A stretch of DNA of 64,000 nucleotides from an uncultured Bacteroides sp. (GCA_946628545.1 CAMOWU010000003.1:1-64000), one strand, 5' to 3'. Shown: positions 32,084 to 41,807, counted from the stretch's first letter. Translations and numbers: made by a program. The notes: generated from the sequence alone by a model not told the origin.

Positions 32084-32115
32084 CAAAGTTATAACTTTTT
32101 GATGGGATGAACCAA
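32084..32115 (-). promoter_or_regulatory. Possible promoter for tyrS (TTG-N21-TAACTTTG on minus strand)
   Basis: CAAAGTTA at 32084-32091 and CAA at 32113-32115 on the plus strand. Confidence 0.45.
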
Positions 32116-32221
32116 TAAAAGGAGAGAAAAAGGATGTTTACCTAATATGATGTTTGTGTTCGGCAGGAATGCCGAACACTCTGCTGAAAAGTAAAAAACT
32201 TTGGGTTGTCATCAAATGCTT

Positions 32222-33895
32222 CTAAAATGGGGCTGGGCATTCTAAATGAACGGGAAGGCCGGTGGCGGGATGTGTGAACTCAATATACTCGGCGTGCAGC
32301 ATAAGGCGTTTGTCGGGGCGGCCGTAAAGATTATCGCCTACGATAGGGGAGTTCAGACCTTGGGGATGGGCGCAGTGGACGCGCAGTTGATGTGTCCTGC
32401 CTGTCTTGGGAAACAGATACAGCACGGTTCTGACCCTCCCTTGTTCGTCAGTGCGCTTCATGATGACCTTGAAATGGCTGATGGCAGGCTTTCCATGTGT
32501 GGGATCAACCATCTGGCGTGGACGGTCCATGATGTCGTGTCTGAGGGGCAGGTTGATGTCACCTTCGGCACAGGGTATGTCTCCCTCCACAATGGCTTTG
32601 TAGCGTTTCAACACCTTATGGTTGGCAAACTGTGCCTGCAATGCCTGCTGTGTCTTCTTGTCCTTTGCGAAGATGAGAATACCTGATGTGGCCATGTCGA
32701 TTCGGTGGACAATGAGGGGAAGCCATTGGCCGTTGCCTCTGATGGTGAGCAGTTCGTCGATGGACGGGGCTTCTTCCTTCCCTTTCACTGAAAGGATGCC
32801 AGTGGGTTTGTTGACGACAATCATGTAGGAATCCTCGTAGATGATGGGCAGAGAAGAGCTTGATACGCTTAATCCTTCTGATGCATCTGAAGCGTCAGAT
32901 GCGCTGGCTGGGTTTGATGGGGCGTTGAGTTCATCCACATCGAGTCCTTGGAGCATGAACTGAAGGATGGGCTTGCACTTACCGCTGCAGGCGGGGTAGT
33001 AGTTGAGGTGGCGTCGCAGTTGCAATGCTGGTGGTTTCCCCCACCAAAACTCTGCCATGCAGAGGGGACGCAAACCATGCAGGAAGGCATATTGCAACAG
33101 TTTGGGGGCGGCGCATTCTCCCGCTCCTGCCGGTGGTAAGGTGCCGGTGGAGTCCATGAAGATGTCAGTCAGGTTCTTTGTCTCACCTTTGGCGTTGGTG
33201 ATGACGAACTGATCGAAAATCCAACGCTGCAGGTCGTCGGATAATTGCTTCCTTGTCTTCTTGAGCGAGAGGATTTGTTGCTCGATGGCGAGAAATGGGG
33301 CTTTCTTCTCCTCCAAGTCCTTATCCAAAGTGTCTTTGATGCGCCGGATTTCTGCATTGTCGAACTGGCTCTCCTTGATCAGCCGTTGTTCTTCTTCTTT
33401 TGACAGAGGACCTGCGGCGCGCAGTCGATGCCGTTCTGCCTTCCTGACCGCTAAGGCTGCTCTCTTGTCGGAAAGTGTGTGGTCTCTATTCAAAGTGATT
33501 TCTTCACAGTATTCTTTCTGGGAAATGTAGGCACTGGAGTTCTCTACCGATCGAATGATGTGGTTGATGCGGTCCAGCAGTCTTTCTCCTTGTTTGAAGT
33601 AGTTGTCGGGTTGGAGGATATCTGCAATGGCTGGCACGAAGTAAGGAAGGTCGTTGCTGTCAGCCAACAACCCTGAGAAGGCTGCGAGAAAACCCATTTT
33701 CCCTTCATGTGTTGCGACCACAAGCACACCGAACATCTTTCCCAAGGCGATTTCCTCGCTGTATTTAGGCTGGGAACGGAGATACTGCTGCAATTCCTTC
33801 ATCGCTTCCACGCATAATGGATGCGGAATGTAGCGGAAGGGATTGGTGAACCGCTGGGGAGGCTGGATGGAGGTGTCGAGAGGATGGAACTTCAT
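32222..33895 (-). CDS. RluA-family RNA pseudouridine synthase with long N-terminal extension
   Basis: C-terminal YEDSYMIVVNKPTGILSVKG...VHRIDMATSGILIFAKDKKTQQALQAQF; ~350-aa upstream coiled-coil and Cys-containing region. Start moved to 33895 because the upstream codons are repeat DNA. Confidence 0.87.
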   Translation of the reverse strand: MKFHPLDTSIQPPQRFTNPFRYIPHPLCVEAMKELQQYLRSQPKYSEEIALGKMFGVLVVATHEGKMGFLAAFSGLLADSNDLPYFVPAIADILQPDNYFKQGERLLDRINHIIRSVENSSAYISQKEYCEEITLNRDHTLSDKRAALAVRKAERHRLRAAGPLSKEEEQRLIKESQFDNAEIRRIKDTLDKDLEEKKAPFLAIEQQILSLKKTRKQLSDDLQRWIFDQFVITNAKGETKNLTDIFMDSTGTLPPAGAGECAAPKLLQYAFLHGLRPLCMAEFWWGKPPALQLRRHLNYYPACSGKCKPILQFMLQGLDVDELNAPSNPASASDASDASEGLSVSSSSLPIIYEDSYMIVVNKPTGILSVKGKEEAPSIDELLTIRGNGQWLPLIVHRIDMATSGILIFAKDKKTQQALQAQFANHKVLKRYKAIVEGDIPCAEGDINLPLRHDIMDRPRQMVDPTHGKPAISHFKVIMKRTDEQGRVRTVLYLFPKTGRTHQLRVHCAHPQGLNSPIVGDNLYGRPDKRLMLHAEYIEFTHPATGLPVHLECPAPF

Positions 33896-33962
33896 TGAAC
33901 ATTGACCATTGAACATTGACCATTTTTTTCATTGACCATTGAACATTGACCATTGAACATTT
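33893..33962. repeat. 7-bp tandem repeat array (CATTGAC / CATTGAA)
   Basis: cattgaacattgaccattgaacattgaccatt... in the HAD/RluA intergenic region. Confidence 0.9.
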
Positions 33963-33995
33963 AGATATGTGGATTGTTCATAAGGAATCCTATGG

Positions 33996-34748
33996 CTACG
34001 GTGTGGTAGAGAGGATGGCAAAGAGAGAACTCCATTGGTCGCAGAGCGCCTGCATGGAGGGGAAGAGAATGTCGGCACCTTCGTCTAAGAGTGCGGAGTC
34101 GGGGAGGGGACCTGTGTTGACGGCGATGGTGAAGCATCCTGAGGCCACGGCTGCCTGAACACCGAGTGGAGCGTTCTCCACCACGATGGACTGATTAGGT
34201 TGGAGATTGCCTGCTTTTCTCATGCCCATGAGATAGGGCTCAGGATTGGGTTTCCCCTGTCGCACGTCGAAGGCGGTGACCATCAGATCCTTTTGGAAGA
34301 TACCTGGAAAGTTGGTTTGCAGTCGCTCAAGCAACGACTTTTGGCCTGAGCCTGTCACGACCATTGGAGTGAGGCCTGATGACTTGACGTTGAGCAACAG
34401 TTGGTAGGCCCCTGGCATGCGAACAGCCTCTGGACATTGGTTGAAAAGCATGCCTTTGTAGGCGTAGATTTCCTTGATCTCGTCTTCGGTGGCCTCATGG
34501 CCCCGTTCGCGCAGGCTGACGATGTTGATGGTGGAGGCAGCAGTGCGTCCCTCGTGCATGAAGGCTTCCTCGTAGGGGAGGTTGAGCCCGAAGTGGGCCA
34601 TGGTATCATGCCAACTCCTCGCATGGTTCTTCATGGAGTCGAAAAGCACTCCGTCCATGTCGAACATCACGGTCTTGAGGTCGAAATGTGGGTAATTGTT
34701 TCTTTTGAGATAGTTGGTGGTCGCGTTTTGGATGTCTTTATTGTTCAT
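33996..34748 (-). CDS. HAD-superfamily hydrolase (beta-phosphoglucomutase / phosphatase-like)
   Basis: FDLKTVMFDMDGVLFDSMKNHARSWHDTM; VVTGSGQKSLLERL; KPNPEPYLMGMRKAG; VVENAPLGVQAAVASGCFTIAVNTG. Confidence 0.9.
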   Translation of the reverse strand: MNNKDIQNATTNYLKRNNYPHFDLKTVMFDMDGVLFDSMKNHARSWHDTMAHFGLNLPYEEAFMHEGRTAASTINIVSLRERGHEATEDEIKEIYAYKGMLFNQCPEAVRMPGAYQLLLNVKSSGLTPMVVTGSGQKSLLERLQTNFPGIFQKDLMVTAFDVRQGKPNPEPYLMGMRKAGNLQPNQSIVVENAPLGVQAAVASGCFTIAVNTGPLPDSALLDEGADILFPSMQALCDQWSSLFAILSTTP

Positions 34749-36021
34749 GATCTTTACTTTCTGCATCTATTTTGACGAAGGCTGTGACGGCGAAGGTGAC
34801 AAGGCAGAGCAACATCACCAGGAGGAAGAATTTCTGGTAACCTATATTCTCGGAGATGAGACCTGAAACCATGCCTGGCAGCATCACACCTCCAAAGTAT
34901 TGTCCTGCAGTGCAAATGGAGAAGACTGCCGTGCTGCGCTCTCCTCTTGAGAAGGTGACGAGATAGAGCGTGTAGGCGGCGAATCCGAGGCCGTATCCGA
35001 TTTGCTCTATGCAGACACAGGAGCCCGTGAGCCAGAGGTTGTCGGTGGGGAAGTAGCTCAGATAGACATAAACGGCGTCGGGCAGGGTGATGCAGAGCAC
35101 CAAGGGCCAAAGGCATTTCTTCAGTCCCCATTTCGATACAGCCCAACCACCGATGATGCCACCTGCCAAAAGGCCGATGACGCCAAGAGTGCCATAGATG
35201 AGACCGAAGTCCTTGTCGCTCATGGCAAGTCCGCCTTCTGCTGTGGTGCGGGTGAGGAAGAGCGGCACAATCTTGGTCAGCAATCCTTCTGGCAGGCGGA
35301 AGAGCAGGATAAAGCACAGGGCGGAGATGATATGTGGTTTTGTGATGAACACTTTCAGGGTCTCCACAAATTCCTTCATTTGCTCGCTGAACTTGAAACG
35401 TTCATGTGTGGCTGTCTCTACCTTGGGCAATACAACACTGTGGTATGTGCCAAGTAATACCATCAGGGCACCGAGAATGACGAACACCACCATCCAGGAG
35501 GTGGCTGTGCTTTGAAAAGCCTCGCCGAAAGTACCATCTTGAAGATGGCCTGCCAACAGGACCAACCCTCCTTGTCCGATGACCATTCCGATGCGGTAAA
35601 AGGTGTTGCGGATGCCTACATAGAGGTCTTGGTCTTTCTCTTTCAGACCGATGATGTAGAATCCGTCGGCTGAGATGTCATGCGTGGCACTGGCGAAGGC
35701 AATGACCATGAATATTGCCAACGATCCTTGTAGCCAAAAGGCTGTGGGCAAGGTGAAGGCGACCATGGCCAAAGCAAAACCCATGAGGAACTGCATGGAC
35801 ACAATCCACCATCGCTTCGTCTTCAGATTGTCGATGAAAGGACTCCAGATTGGTTTGATGACCCAAGGGAGCCCAAGCCAACCTGTGTAGACGGTGATTT
35901 GTCCGTCGGTCAGTCCAAGTTCCTTGAACATGATGACAGAAATAAGCATCACGGCCGAGAATGGCAGTGCTTCGCCAAGATAAAGGGATGGAACCCAAAT
36001 GTAGGGCTTTTGGTTGTTCAT
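34738..36021 (-). CDS. MFS transporter, AmpG-like
   Basis: Multi-TM; YLGEALPFSAVMLISVIMFKELGLTDGQITVYTGWLGLPWVIKPIWSPFIDNLKTKRWWI; ATHDISADGFYI. Confidence 0.86.
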   Translation of the reverse strand: MNNQKPYIWVPSLYLGEALPFSAVMLISVIMFKELGLTDGQITVYTGWLGLPWVIKPIWSPFIDNLKTKRWWIVSMQFLMGFALAMVAFTLPTAFWLQGSLAIFMVIAFASATHDISADGFYIIGLKEKDQDLYVGIRNTFYRIGMVIGQGGLVLLAGHLQDGTFGEAFQSTATSWMVVFVILGALMVLLGTYHSVVLPKVETATHERFKFSEQMKEFVETLKVFITKPHIISALCFILLFRLPEGLLTKIVPLFLTRTTAEGGLAMSDKDFGLIYGTLGVIGLLAGGIIGGWAVSKWGLKKCLWPLVLCITLPDAVYVYLSYFPTDNLWLTGSCVCIEQIGYGLGFAAYTLYLVTFSRGERSTAVFSICTAGQYFGGVMLPGMVSGLISENIGYQKFFLLVMLLCLVTFAVTAFVKIDAESKDHEQ

Positions 36022-36030
36022 TGTGGGATG

Positions 36031-36312
36031 GAAGTTAAAGTGGGAGTTAAAGTGGAAGTTAAAGTGGAAGTTAAAGTGGGAGTTAAAGTGGGAGTTAAAG
36101 TGGGAGTTAAAGTGGGAGTTAAAGTGGGAGTTAAAGTGGGAGTTAAAGTGGGAGTTAAAGTGGGAGTTAAAGTGGGAGTTAAAGTGGAAGTTAAAGTGGA
36201 AGTTAAAGTGGGAGTTAAAGTGGGAGTTAAAGTGGGAGTTAAAGTGGGAGTTAAAGTGGAAGTTAAAGTGGAAGTTAAAAAGGAAGTTAAAGTGGAAGCT
36301 AAAAGGAAGTTA
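36031..36312. repeat. 12-bp tandem repeat array (GTTAAAGTGGGA / GTTAAAGTGGAA), 22 units
   Basis: GTTAAA at 36034, 36046 ... 36286 with exact 12-bp spacing; fills the gap between the two MFS genes. Confidence 0.95.
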
Positions 36313-37611
36313 TGGGAATTGATTATTGGCCTCCTTTTTGCAGCACCACGTGATGGTGCCTGTGGCGAGGATGAAGATCCATGCAATAGGTGCTGTGAGG
36401 CAGTCGATGATGAAGAAATCATGGAAACCCAGCCTGCTGACCAGCCATCCTGAAAGTGCGAGTGGGGGTATCATCACTGCGACGAGTACAGGAATCTGCA
36501 GGTAGTTGGTCGCCATCTTGTATCGGTCGTGCGACAACTGCTTGACCAGCGGCATGCAACAATTGAAGCCGAAGCCGAAACATATCTGGCTGAGGAAGGT
36601 CATGACGCAGAGCTCAGGTATGCCACCAGGATGGTGGAGCGTCATGATGAGATAAAAGAGGGGGGACAGTGTGAAAGTGATGACCTGAGCCCATAAGATG
36701 GATTGACCGAAATGCTTCATCTGGAGTTGGCGACCGAGAATGATGCCGAACGAGAAAGCCATCACACCGATGGTGCCTTGTGCGAACCCTATCTCTTGCA
36801 TGGAGCAACCCAATCCTCCGTTTCGAAGGGGCATGTAGAGGAAAAAGACGCGGACGAAGAACATCAGCGACTGTGGCAGGACGAGCAGGATGAGCGCAAG
36901 GACGATAAGTGGAAAACGCTTTGCCCTGGTCATGCTTTTGATGTGTTTTGCCTCCGACAGTGTTGTGCCTGTCAAGGATATGCCCGTCGATGTGGAGTAG
37001 GTATTGGTGAGCAAGGTGAAATTGAGCACCATGATGATGAAATAGGCTCCAGCCAGAATGTATGTGCCCATGGACCACGACACGTTGTATCTGTTGGGCA
37101 GGTTCTTGAAGAACACTTCCAAACCTCCCACCAAGATGATGAACAGACCATAGGTGATGACGGTGCACACTTGATAGGAGGTGGTGCGTAAAGGCCAGAA
37201 GAACAGTCTTTCTTTTTTCATCAACCGTTTTCTGTAGTAAATCTCAGAGAGAAGGTTGTGCCAGGCGCAGAAAGAAGAAACGAGAAAAAGAATGGTGAAC
37301 ATCGCCAGTGGGTTTGCCACCATGCGGTTCATGTAAAAAGCTAAGCCAAGCAGGCTTGTGAAAATCAGGGCTTCGACGAGTCGGACAAAGGAGGCCGTCT
37401 GACCGCTACGTTGAACCATCTGCCTGAAAAACGGCTTGATGGCCCATGGTATGAGCAATGAGGCGGAAAAGAACGTGGAGTAGCTCTTGGGGGTGTCGGT
37501 CTGGATGAATATGAGAACGGCCACGAAGGTGACTACTGCCATGGGAATAGCCTCGGCACTGAAAAGTGCCGGTATCCATACGTATGGGTTTTTCCTGTGG
37601 TCTGTCATCAT
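36310..37611 (-). CDS. MFS transporter, AmpG-like (second)
   Basis: NPYVWIPALFSAEAIPMAVVTFVAVLIFIQTD...LLIPWAIKPFFRQMVQRSG, parallel to the neighbouring MFS protein. Confidence 0.82.
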   Translation of the reverse strand: MMTDHRKNPYVWIPALFSAEAIPMAVVTFVAVLIFIQTDTPKSYSTFFSASLLIPWAIKPFFRQMVQRSGQTASFVRLVEALIFTSLLGLAFYMNRMVANPLAMFTILFLVSSFCAWHNLLSEIYYRKRLMKKERLFFWPLRTTSYQVCTVITYGLFIILVGGLEVFFKNLPNRYNVSWSMGTYILAGAYFIIMVLNFTLLTNTYSTSTGISLTGTTLSEAKHIKSMTRAKRFPLIVLALILLVLPQSLMFFVRVFFLYMPLRNGGLGCSMQEIGFAQGTIGVMAFSFGIILGRQLQMKHFGQSILWAQVITFTLSPLFYLIMTLHHPGGIPELCVMTFLSQICFGFGFNCCMPLVKQLSHDRYKMATNYLQIPVLVAVMIPPLALSGWLVSRLGFHDFFIIDCLTAPIAWIFILATGTITWCCKKEANNQFP

Positions 37612-37620
37612 GTGGCTATC

Positions 37621-37684
37621 TGTAGGGACGCGATGTGTCGCATCAGTTAATTTGTAGGAATGCGATGTGTCGCGTCAGTTCATC
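37621..37684. repeat. Two tandem copies of a palindromic ~24-bp element in a 32-bp period (TGTAGGRAYGCGATGTGTCGCRTC)
   Basis: TGTAGGGACGCGATGTGTCGCATC at 37621 and TGTAGGAATGCGATGTGTCGCGTC at 37653; related to 919-943. Confidence 0.8.
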
Positions 37685-37690
37685 TTTAAA

Positions 37691-39187
37691 TCACGAATTT
37701 GCAATATGGGAATACTGTTTAATCAGTTCTGTTTCTGGATAGTAGTGTAGGAGAATGTCCTTATAGTCGTAACCACTCTCGCCCATCACTGCCGCACCTA
37801 TCTGGCAGAGGCCTACACCATGTCCCCATCCCGCTCCATGAAGGATAAACGTCTGAGGTATCTGGCTGTCGGTGGTGTATTCGTAATCGACTACAAAAGC
37901 GGAACTGAAGAGATGGGAACGCGACAACGAGCGCCGGATCTCCAGTTCCTTGCCAATGGTGTATGTCCGCTTTTCACCGACAATCTCCAGTTCGATGATT
38001 CTGCCTGATTTGCCGCGTCGGAGCGGATGGAGTGCGATGATAGGTCCGAGGTCGATGCCGAGACGGTCGCTCACAATCTGAGTCAGTTCCTCTTGCGTGT
38101 AAGTCACTTGCCATCGATAGAAGTCGGTCGTCTCCTGGTCGTAGTTGTTGAGCACCTGAGCGAGAATGCGCTTGTCGTGGGTGTTGCAGAAAGCTGATTG
38201 ACCATTGACCATTGACCATTGACCATTGAGCATTGACCATTGACCATTGACCATTGAACATTGACCATTGACCATTGGACGTTGGGCATTGACCATTGAA
38301 CATTGACCATTTAACATTGGTATTGGACGTTGATCATTGATCATTGGGCGTTGGGGGGCCATGATCCATCTTCTTGCGTTCTCTTCGATGGTGAGGTCGG
38401 GTATGGGGTGCGAAGTATCTGGTGTGTCAGGAAGTGCCTTGAGGTAGGGGAGGTCGATGTCTTCCCAGCATGTGGAGAACTCTTCCATGATACCTCCGCA
38501 GCATTTAGAGAAGCGAGTGTCGCAGATTTGTCCTTTGTAGGTGAGCACTTGCCCGCAGGTCTCATCCACGGCTTGATTGACGTTGGTGCTGGTCTGTCGG
38601 GTGATGCCTTGGTAGCGCTGGCAGTGGTCGTCGGCACAGACATCAAACAAGGTGTGGTCCTCTCTGTCGTACCAACGGATAATTCCCTTGTCGGAGCGGT
38701 AATAGGATGTGGTGCGGCTGGCGGTCTTTTCTTTTCGTTTGTTGATCTGGGCGAGCAACCATCCGCGCGAGATCACCGCATGTGCCTTGAGCAGCTGGAG
38801 GGAAGCGGAAGCACTCATCTCGGAAGATATGACACTCTTGAGATACTCTTCGACGGGCAGTATGTTGATGGCTTGTAGTTTGCCATTGTCGATGATGATG
38901 CGCAATTGCCCTTTGAACACTTGAGTCTCTTTCCTCTCCCAGTGGAATCCGATGCCAATGGTCACTTCCTCCAGAGCGAAAGAAGCGTCGGGGCTGAGAG
39001 GTATGAAATCCAGCTCCACGTACGTATTGCCCCTCCATTCGGCTTTCCCGTTGTGAAAACCGATGGATTGCAATCCCGACACAGTGGTTGTCCCGCAGGT
39101 GTACTCACCTTTCAGAAACACGCGTAGAGCTATGGATTGGACAATGCCTACGTGAACCAATGGAGCATTGAGCTTGCTATTGTTCAT
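37691..39187 (-). CDS. SpoIID/LytB domain protein with an in-frame heptanucleotide repeat tract
   Basis: [97 protein letters not shown]. Alternative start 39202. Confidence 0.87.
   Translation of the reverse strand: MNNSKLNAPLVHVGIVQSIALRVFLKGEYTCGTTTVSGLQSIGFHNGKAEWRGNTYVELDFIPLSPDASFALEEVTIGIGFHWERKETQVFKGQLRIIIDNGKLQAINILPVEEYLKSVISSEMSASASLQLLKAHAVISRGWLLAQINKRKEKTASRTTSYYRSDKGIIRWYDREDHTLFDVCADDHCQRYQGITRQTSTNVNQAVDETCGQVLTYKGQICDTRFSKCCGGIMEEFSTCWEDIDLPYLKALPDTPDTSHPIPDLTIEENARRWIMAPQRPMINDQRPIPMLNGQCSMVNAQRPMVNGQCSMVNGQWSMLNGQWSMVNGQSAFCNTHDKRILAQVLNNYDQETTDFYRWQVTYTQEELTQIVSDRLGIDLGPIIALHPLRRGKSGRIIELEIVGEKRTYTIGKELEIRRSLSRSHLFSSAFVVDYEYTTDSQIPQTFILHGAGWGHGVGLCQIGAAVMGESGYDYKDILLHYYPETELIKQYSHIANS
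38197..38354. repeat. 7-bp tandem repeat array (ATTGACC and variants, ~22 units) inside the SpoIID ORF
   Basis: attgaccattgaccattgaccattgaccattgagc...; encodes MVNGQWS-type heptapeptides on the minus strand. Confidence 0.95.
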
Positions 39188-41543
39188 GAGTGCCACATTC
39201 ACTGATAATCTGTTTGATGCGTTCCAAGGTGAGTTTCTTCAAGTCTTCTTCCCTTGGAGCGATGATCATGCCTGCCATGTCGAGCGCACCAGGGCTGACA
39301 AGAATCTGCTCGTCGCCTTCAGCGAAGTAGCAGTCAGGGCGATGCTTCGAACGCGGGATGATGATGACCTGGGTGTAGGTCTCGTCTTCCATGACTTCCG
39401 ACCATGCCAGCACATTCACCCTTGGCTCGTATTCTCCTTCCTGCACTGCCAGTTGCCCGATGTATTCTTTCACTTCCTTGGCGATGTCGTCAATGACAAA
39501 CCCCTCCACTTTGCGCAGGGTGCATGGATAGTGGTTGATGAACTCTTGATTCCAAAAGTTCCTTGTCAACTTCTCATCCTTTTTCCCCGCTTGGAAATGC
39601 AGGTGGTCGGGGGCGGAGGCACCGCAGAGAGGACCATTGTAGAAGAACATCATTTCAGGAACGAGTCTTGACAGATGCAGCATGTCGTCCATACATTCCT
39701 TGAATTCTTGACGCTGGTGCTGGACGGCGGCGATGGTAAGGTGGTTCTCAAGGATGGGGAAGGGATTGACAAGAATGTTGTACTTGTCGAGCCAAATGAG
39801 TCTGCCTTGCTCTTCGGGCCGGTTGGCGTCGCAGAGGAAGCATTTCCTCTCGTTGATGGACTTGTTGTCGATCTTGGCGCCAGTGGAAACGATTCTGGCA
39901 GGGTTGAATTGCACTTTGAAAGTGCCATTTTCTTCTTCCAGCTCGTTGACGACCACGTTCTGTAGCTGGTCGAACCTTGTTTTTGCATCAGGCCACGATT
40001 CGAGTTGTGCATGGATGAATTTCTCGATGGCCTGGCTGATGCCAAAGAAGGGATAAGCGATTCTCTTTGTCAGTTCGATGGTCCTGAGCGAGTCCTTGTA
40101 GGCATTGTTCTTGTTGATTTTCTCGGGCGACAAGGCGGCATCAGAATTACCCTCCCATCTACGGCAAAGGTAGATAGGCTCATAGATGCGACCAATACGG
40201 TAGTTGCGGGAGATGGCTATACCTACGGCGTAGTCCTCACCATAACTGGTGTTGGGGAATCCGCCTAAAGAACGTAAGACTGTTGTGCTGAACGCACGTG
40301 GCGCTCCCAGACCGTTGATCCTGAGTGCGTTGTTCATGCCGTTCTCATCGGTCCATTCCTTGTGGCCGATGATACCTGGAGGCAGGGTCTCGAGGCTGAA
40401 GTTGGTCATGCGGTAGGACCCGATGACCATGGCGCATTTCTCCTCTATAAATTTGTTGTGTATCTTCGTGAGTGTATGCTCATCGCTATAGAGGTCGTCG
40501 CTGTCGAGTTGAACGGCGTACTTGCCACATCTTGGGTCGTAGATGGCTGTGTTCCAGCAACCGCCGATACCGAGGTCGTTGCGCTCTGGCATGATGTGCA
40601 CCACTCTGGGGTCGTAGGTGTATCTGCCGATGATCTCCGTGGTCCTGTCGGTGGAGTGGTTATCGACAATGATGAGGTTGAAGCGGAAATCTGTCTGTTG
40701 CTTGAGCACCGACTCTATGGCGTCGGCTATGGTTCGTTCCCTGTTTCTCACGGGGATGACCACTGTCATCTCCACAGGGAAGTTGCCGCTTCCGAGATCT
40801 ACCCTGACGATGTCGCTGGCTGGTATTCGCCAGCCTTGTTCATCCAGAAATGAAGTAAACGCTTCTTCCATCTCTTTCTGCACCTCAGCACTGGCTGGGT
40901 TGACATAGTCGAATTGCTTTTCCCCCGACTTTCTGTTGTCGGTCTCCACCTCTGTGTAAAGCGTTTCCTTGATGTGGTAAATGGGGTGGTATTGGGATGA
41001 GATGCAGTTGAGCCACAGGTAGTACCATCCTGCGTGTTTGAAGTTGTGGCTGTTGCACTTTCCTTCCTCGTCGTCGAAATCGCAGTTGATGGAGTGTTCG
41101 GCCAGGACCTCTCTGTTGACCAGCACAACGCTTCCGAAGTCGAAGTCGTTTCTGACGCTGCCAAGTTGGTGGTCGATGGTGGGTACTGAGATGAGTTCAC
41201 CGTTCTTGAATTGGTTGCGGTCGGCGTATATGATGCCTGCGCAGGTGGCAAGCGCGATGTCGTGCATGCGTTCCACAGCCCTGTAGCCCATTTGCAGCGG
41301 TGTGGTCTTGAAGTAGAAAAGGGAATAATTAGTGGTGGTAGTGCATGAGATTCTGCATAATGTCTCAGTGCCCACCATGCTGTCGGTTTGTAGGGGTGAA
41401 CAGCCTTCAGGCAGTCTGACTGTCTTGTCGTTGGTCAGCACCCATATTTTGTTGATGAGTGGACTTTCGCATAGCGACTCCACTGTGGCTTTGAGGGATT
41501 CTTCCCCTCCATAGGGGATGAAGCAGTCTATTTTGTTCTCCAT
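39177..41543 (-). CDS. Family-2 glycosyltransferase fused to a DUF4922 / GalT-HIT-like domain
   Basis: GT2: [43 protein letters not shown]...[11 protein letters not shown]-terminal [42 protein letters not shown]...[13 protein letters not shown]. Confidence 0.85.
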   Translation of the reverse strand: MENKIDCFIPYGGEESLKATVESLCESPLINKIWVLTNDKTVRLPEGCSPLQTDSMVGTETLCRISCTTTTNYSLFYFKTTPLQMGYRAVERMHDIALATCAGIIYADRNQFKNGELISVPTIDHQLGSVRNDFDFGSVVLVNREVLAEHSINCDFDDEEGKCNSHNFKHAGWYYLWLNCISSQYHPIYHIKETLYTEVETDNRKSGEKQFDYVNPASAEVQKEMEEAFTSFLDEQGWRIPASDIVRVDLGSGNFPVEMTVVIPVRNRERTIADAIESVLKQQTDFRFNLIIVDNHSTDRTTEIIGRYTYDPRVVHIMPERNDLGIGGCWNTAIYDPRCGKYAVQLDSDDLYSDEHTLTKIHNKFIEEKCAMVIGSYRMTNFSLETLPPGIIGHKEWTDENGMNNALRINGLGAPRAFSTTVLRSLGGFPNTSYGEDYAVGIAISRNYRIGRIYEPIYLCRRWEGNSDAALSPEKINKNNAYKDSLRTIELTKRIAYPFFGISQAIEKFIHAQLESWPDAKTRFDQLQNVVVNELEEENGTFKVQFNPARIVSTGAKIDNKSINERKCFLCDANRPEEQGRLIWLDKYNILVNPFPILENHLTIAAVQHQRQEFKECMDDMLHLSRLVPEMMFFYNGPLCGASAPDHLHFQAGKKDEKLTRNFWNQEFINHYPCTLRKVEGFVIDDIAKEVKEYIGQLAVQEGEYEPRVNVLAWSEVMEDETYTQVIIIPRSKHRPDCYFAEGDEQILVSPGALDMAGMIIAPREEDLKKLTLERIKQIISECGTHEQ

Positions 41544-41692
41544 AAGGTTGTTGTATTTACGTTAGTCGTCAAGGAATATGTCTGGATATGCGTCCGTCAA
41601 GGCGAAAGCATGGGCATTTCCGGCAATGATGATGCAAAGTTAGCAAATAAAAGTCGAAGAAGCATGATGAAAAGCGAATTTGAACGTATTCT

Positions 41693-41723
41693 TTTGTTCT
41701 GCTCTCGATTTTTCGTGACTTTG
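41693..41723 (+). promoter_or_regulatory. Degenerate promoter copy (TTTG-N19-TGACTTTG)
   Basis: TTTG 41693-41696, TGACTTTG 41716-41723; 26 of 33 positions match the element 84 bp downstream. Confidence 0.45.
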
Positions 41724-41776
41724 ACTTCGTCGAAGTATCTGCTTCTCCCAAGAGTAAAAGAAAGACGAGCCTTTCT

Positions 41777-41807
41777 TTTGCGCTTATCTCGATTTTTATT
41801 AACTTTG
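41777..41807 (+). promoter_or_regulatory. Bacteroidetes-type promoter (TTTG-N19-TAACTTTG)
   Basis: TTTG 41777-41780, TAACTTTG 41800-41807, 54 bp upstream of the ATG at 41861. Confidence 0.8.

Noticed and set aside
33896-33916. Upstream start for the RluA-like ORF (MFNGQCS...)
   Set aside because: These codons are heptanucleotide-repeat DNA; the ATG at 33893-33895 (MKFHPLD) is more plausible.
36031-36312. CRISPR array
   Set aside because: Units are 12 bp and contiguous, with no unique spacers and no cas genes; the 7-bp and 9/10-bp arrays fail for the same reason.
35899-36453. VKVGVKVE / LKWELKWK ORFs across the second 12-bp array
   Set aside because: Same artefact of a 12-bp repeat between two minus-strand MFS genes.
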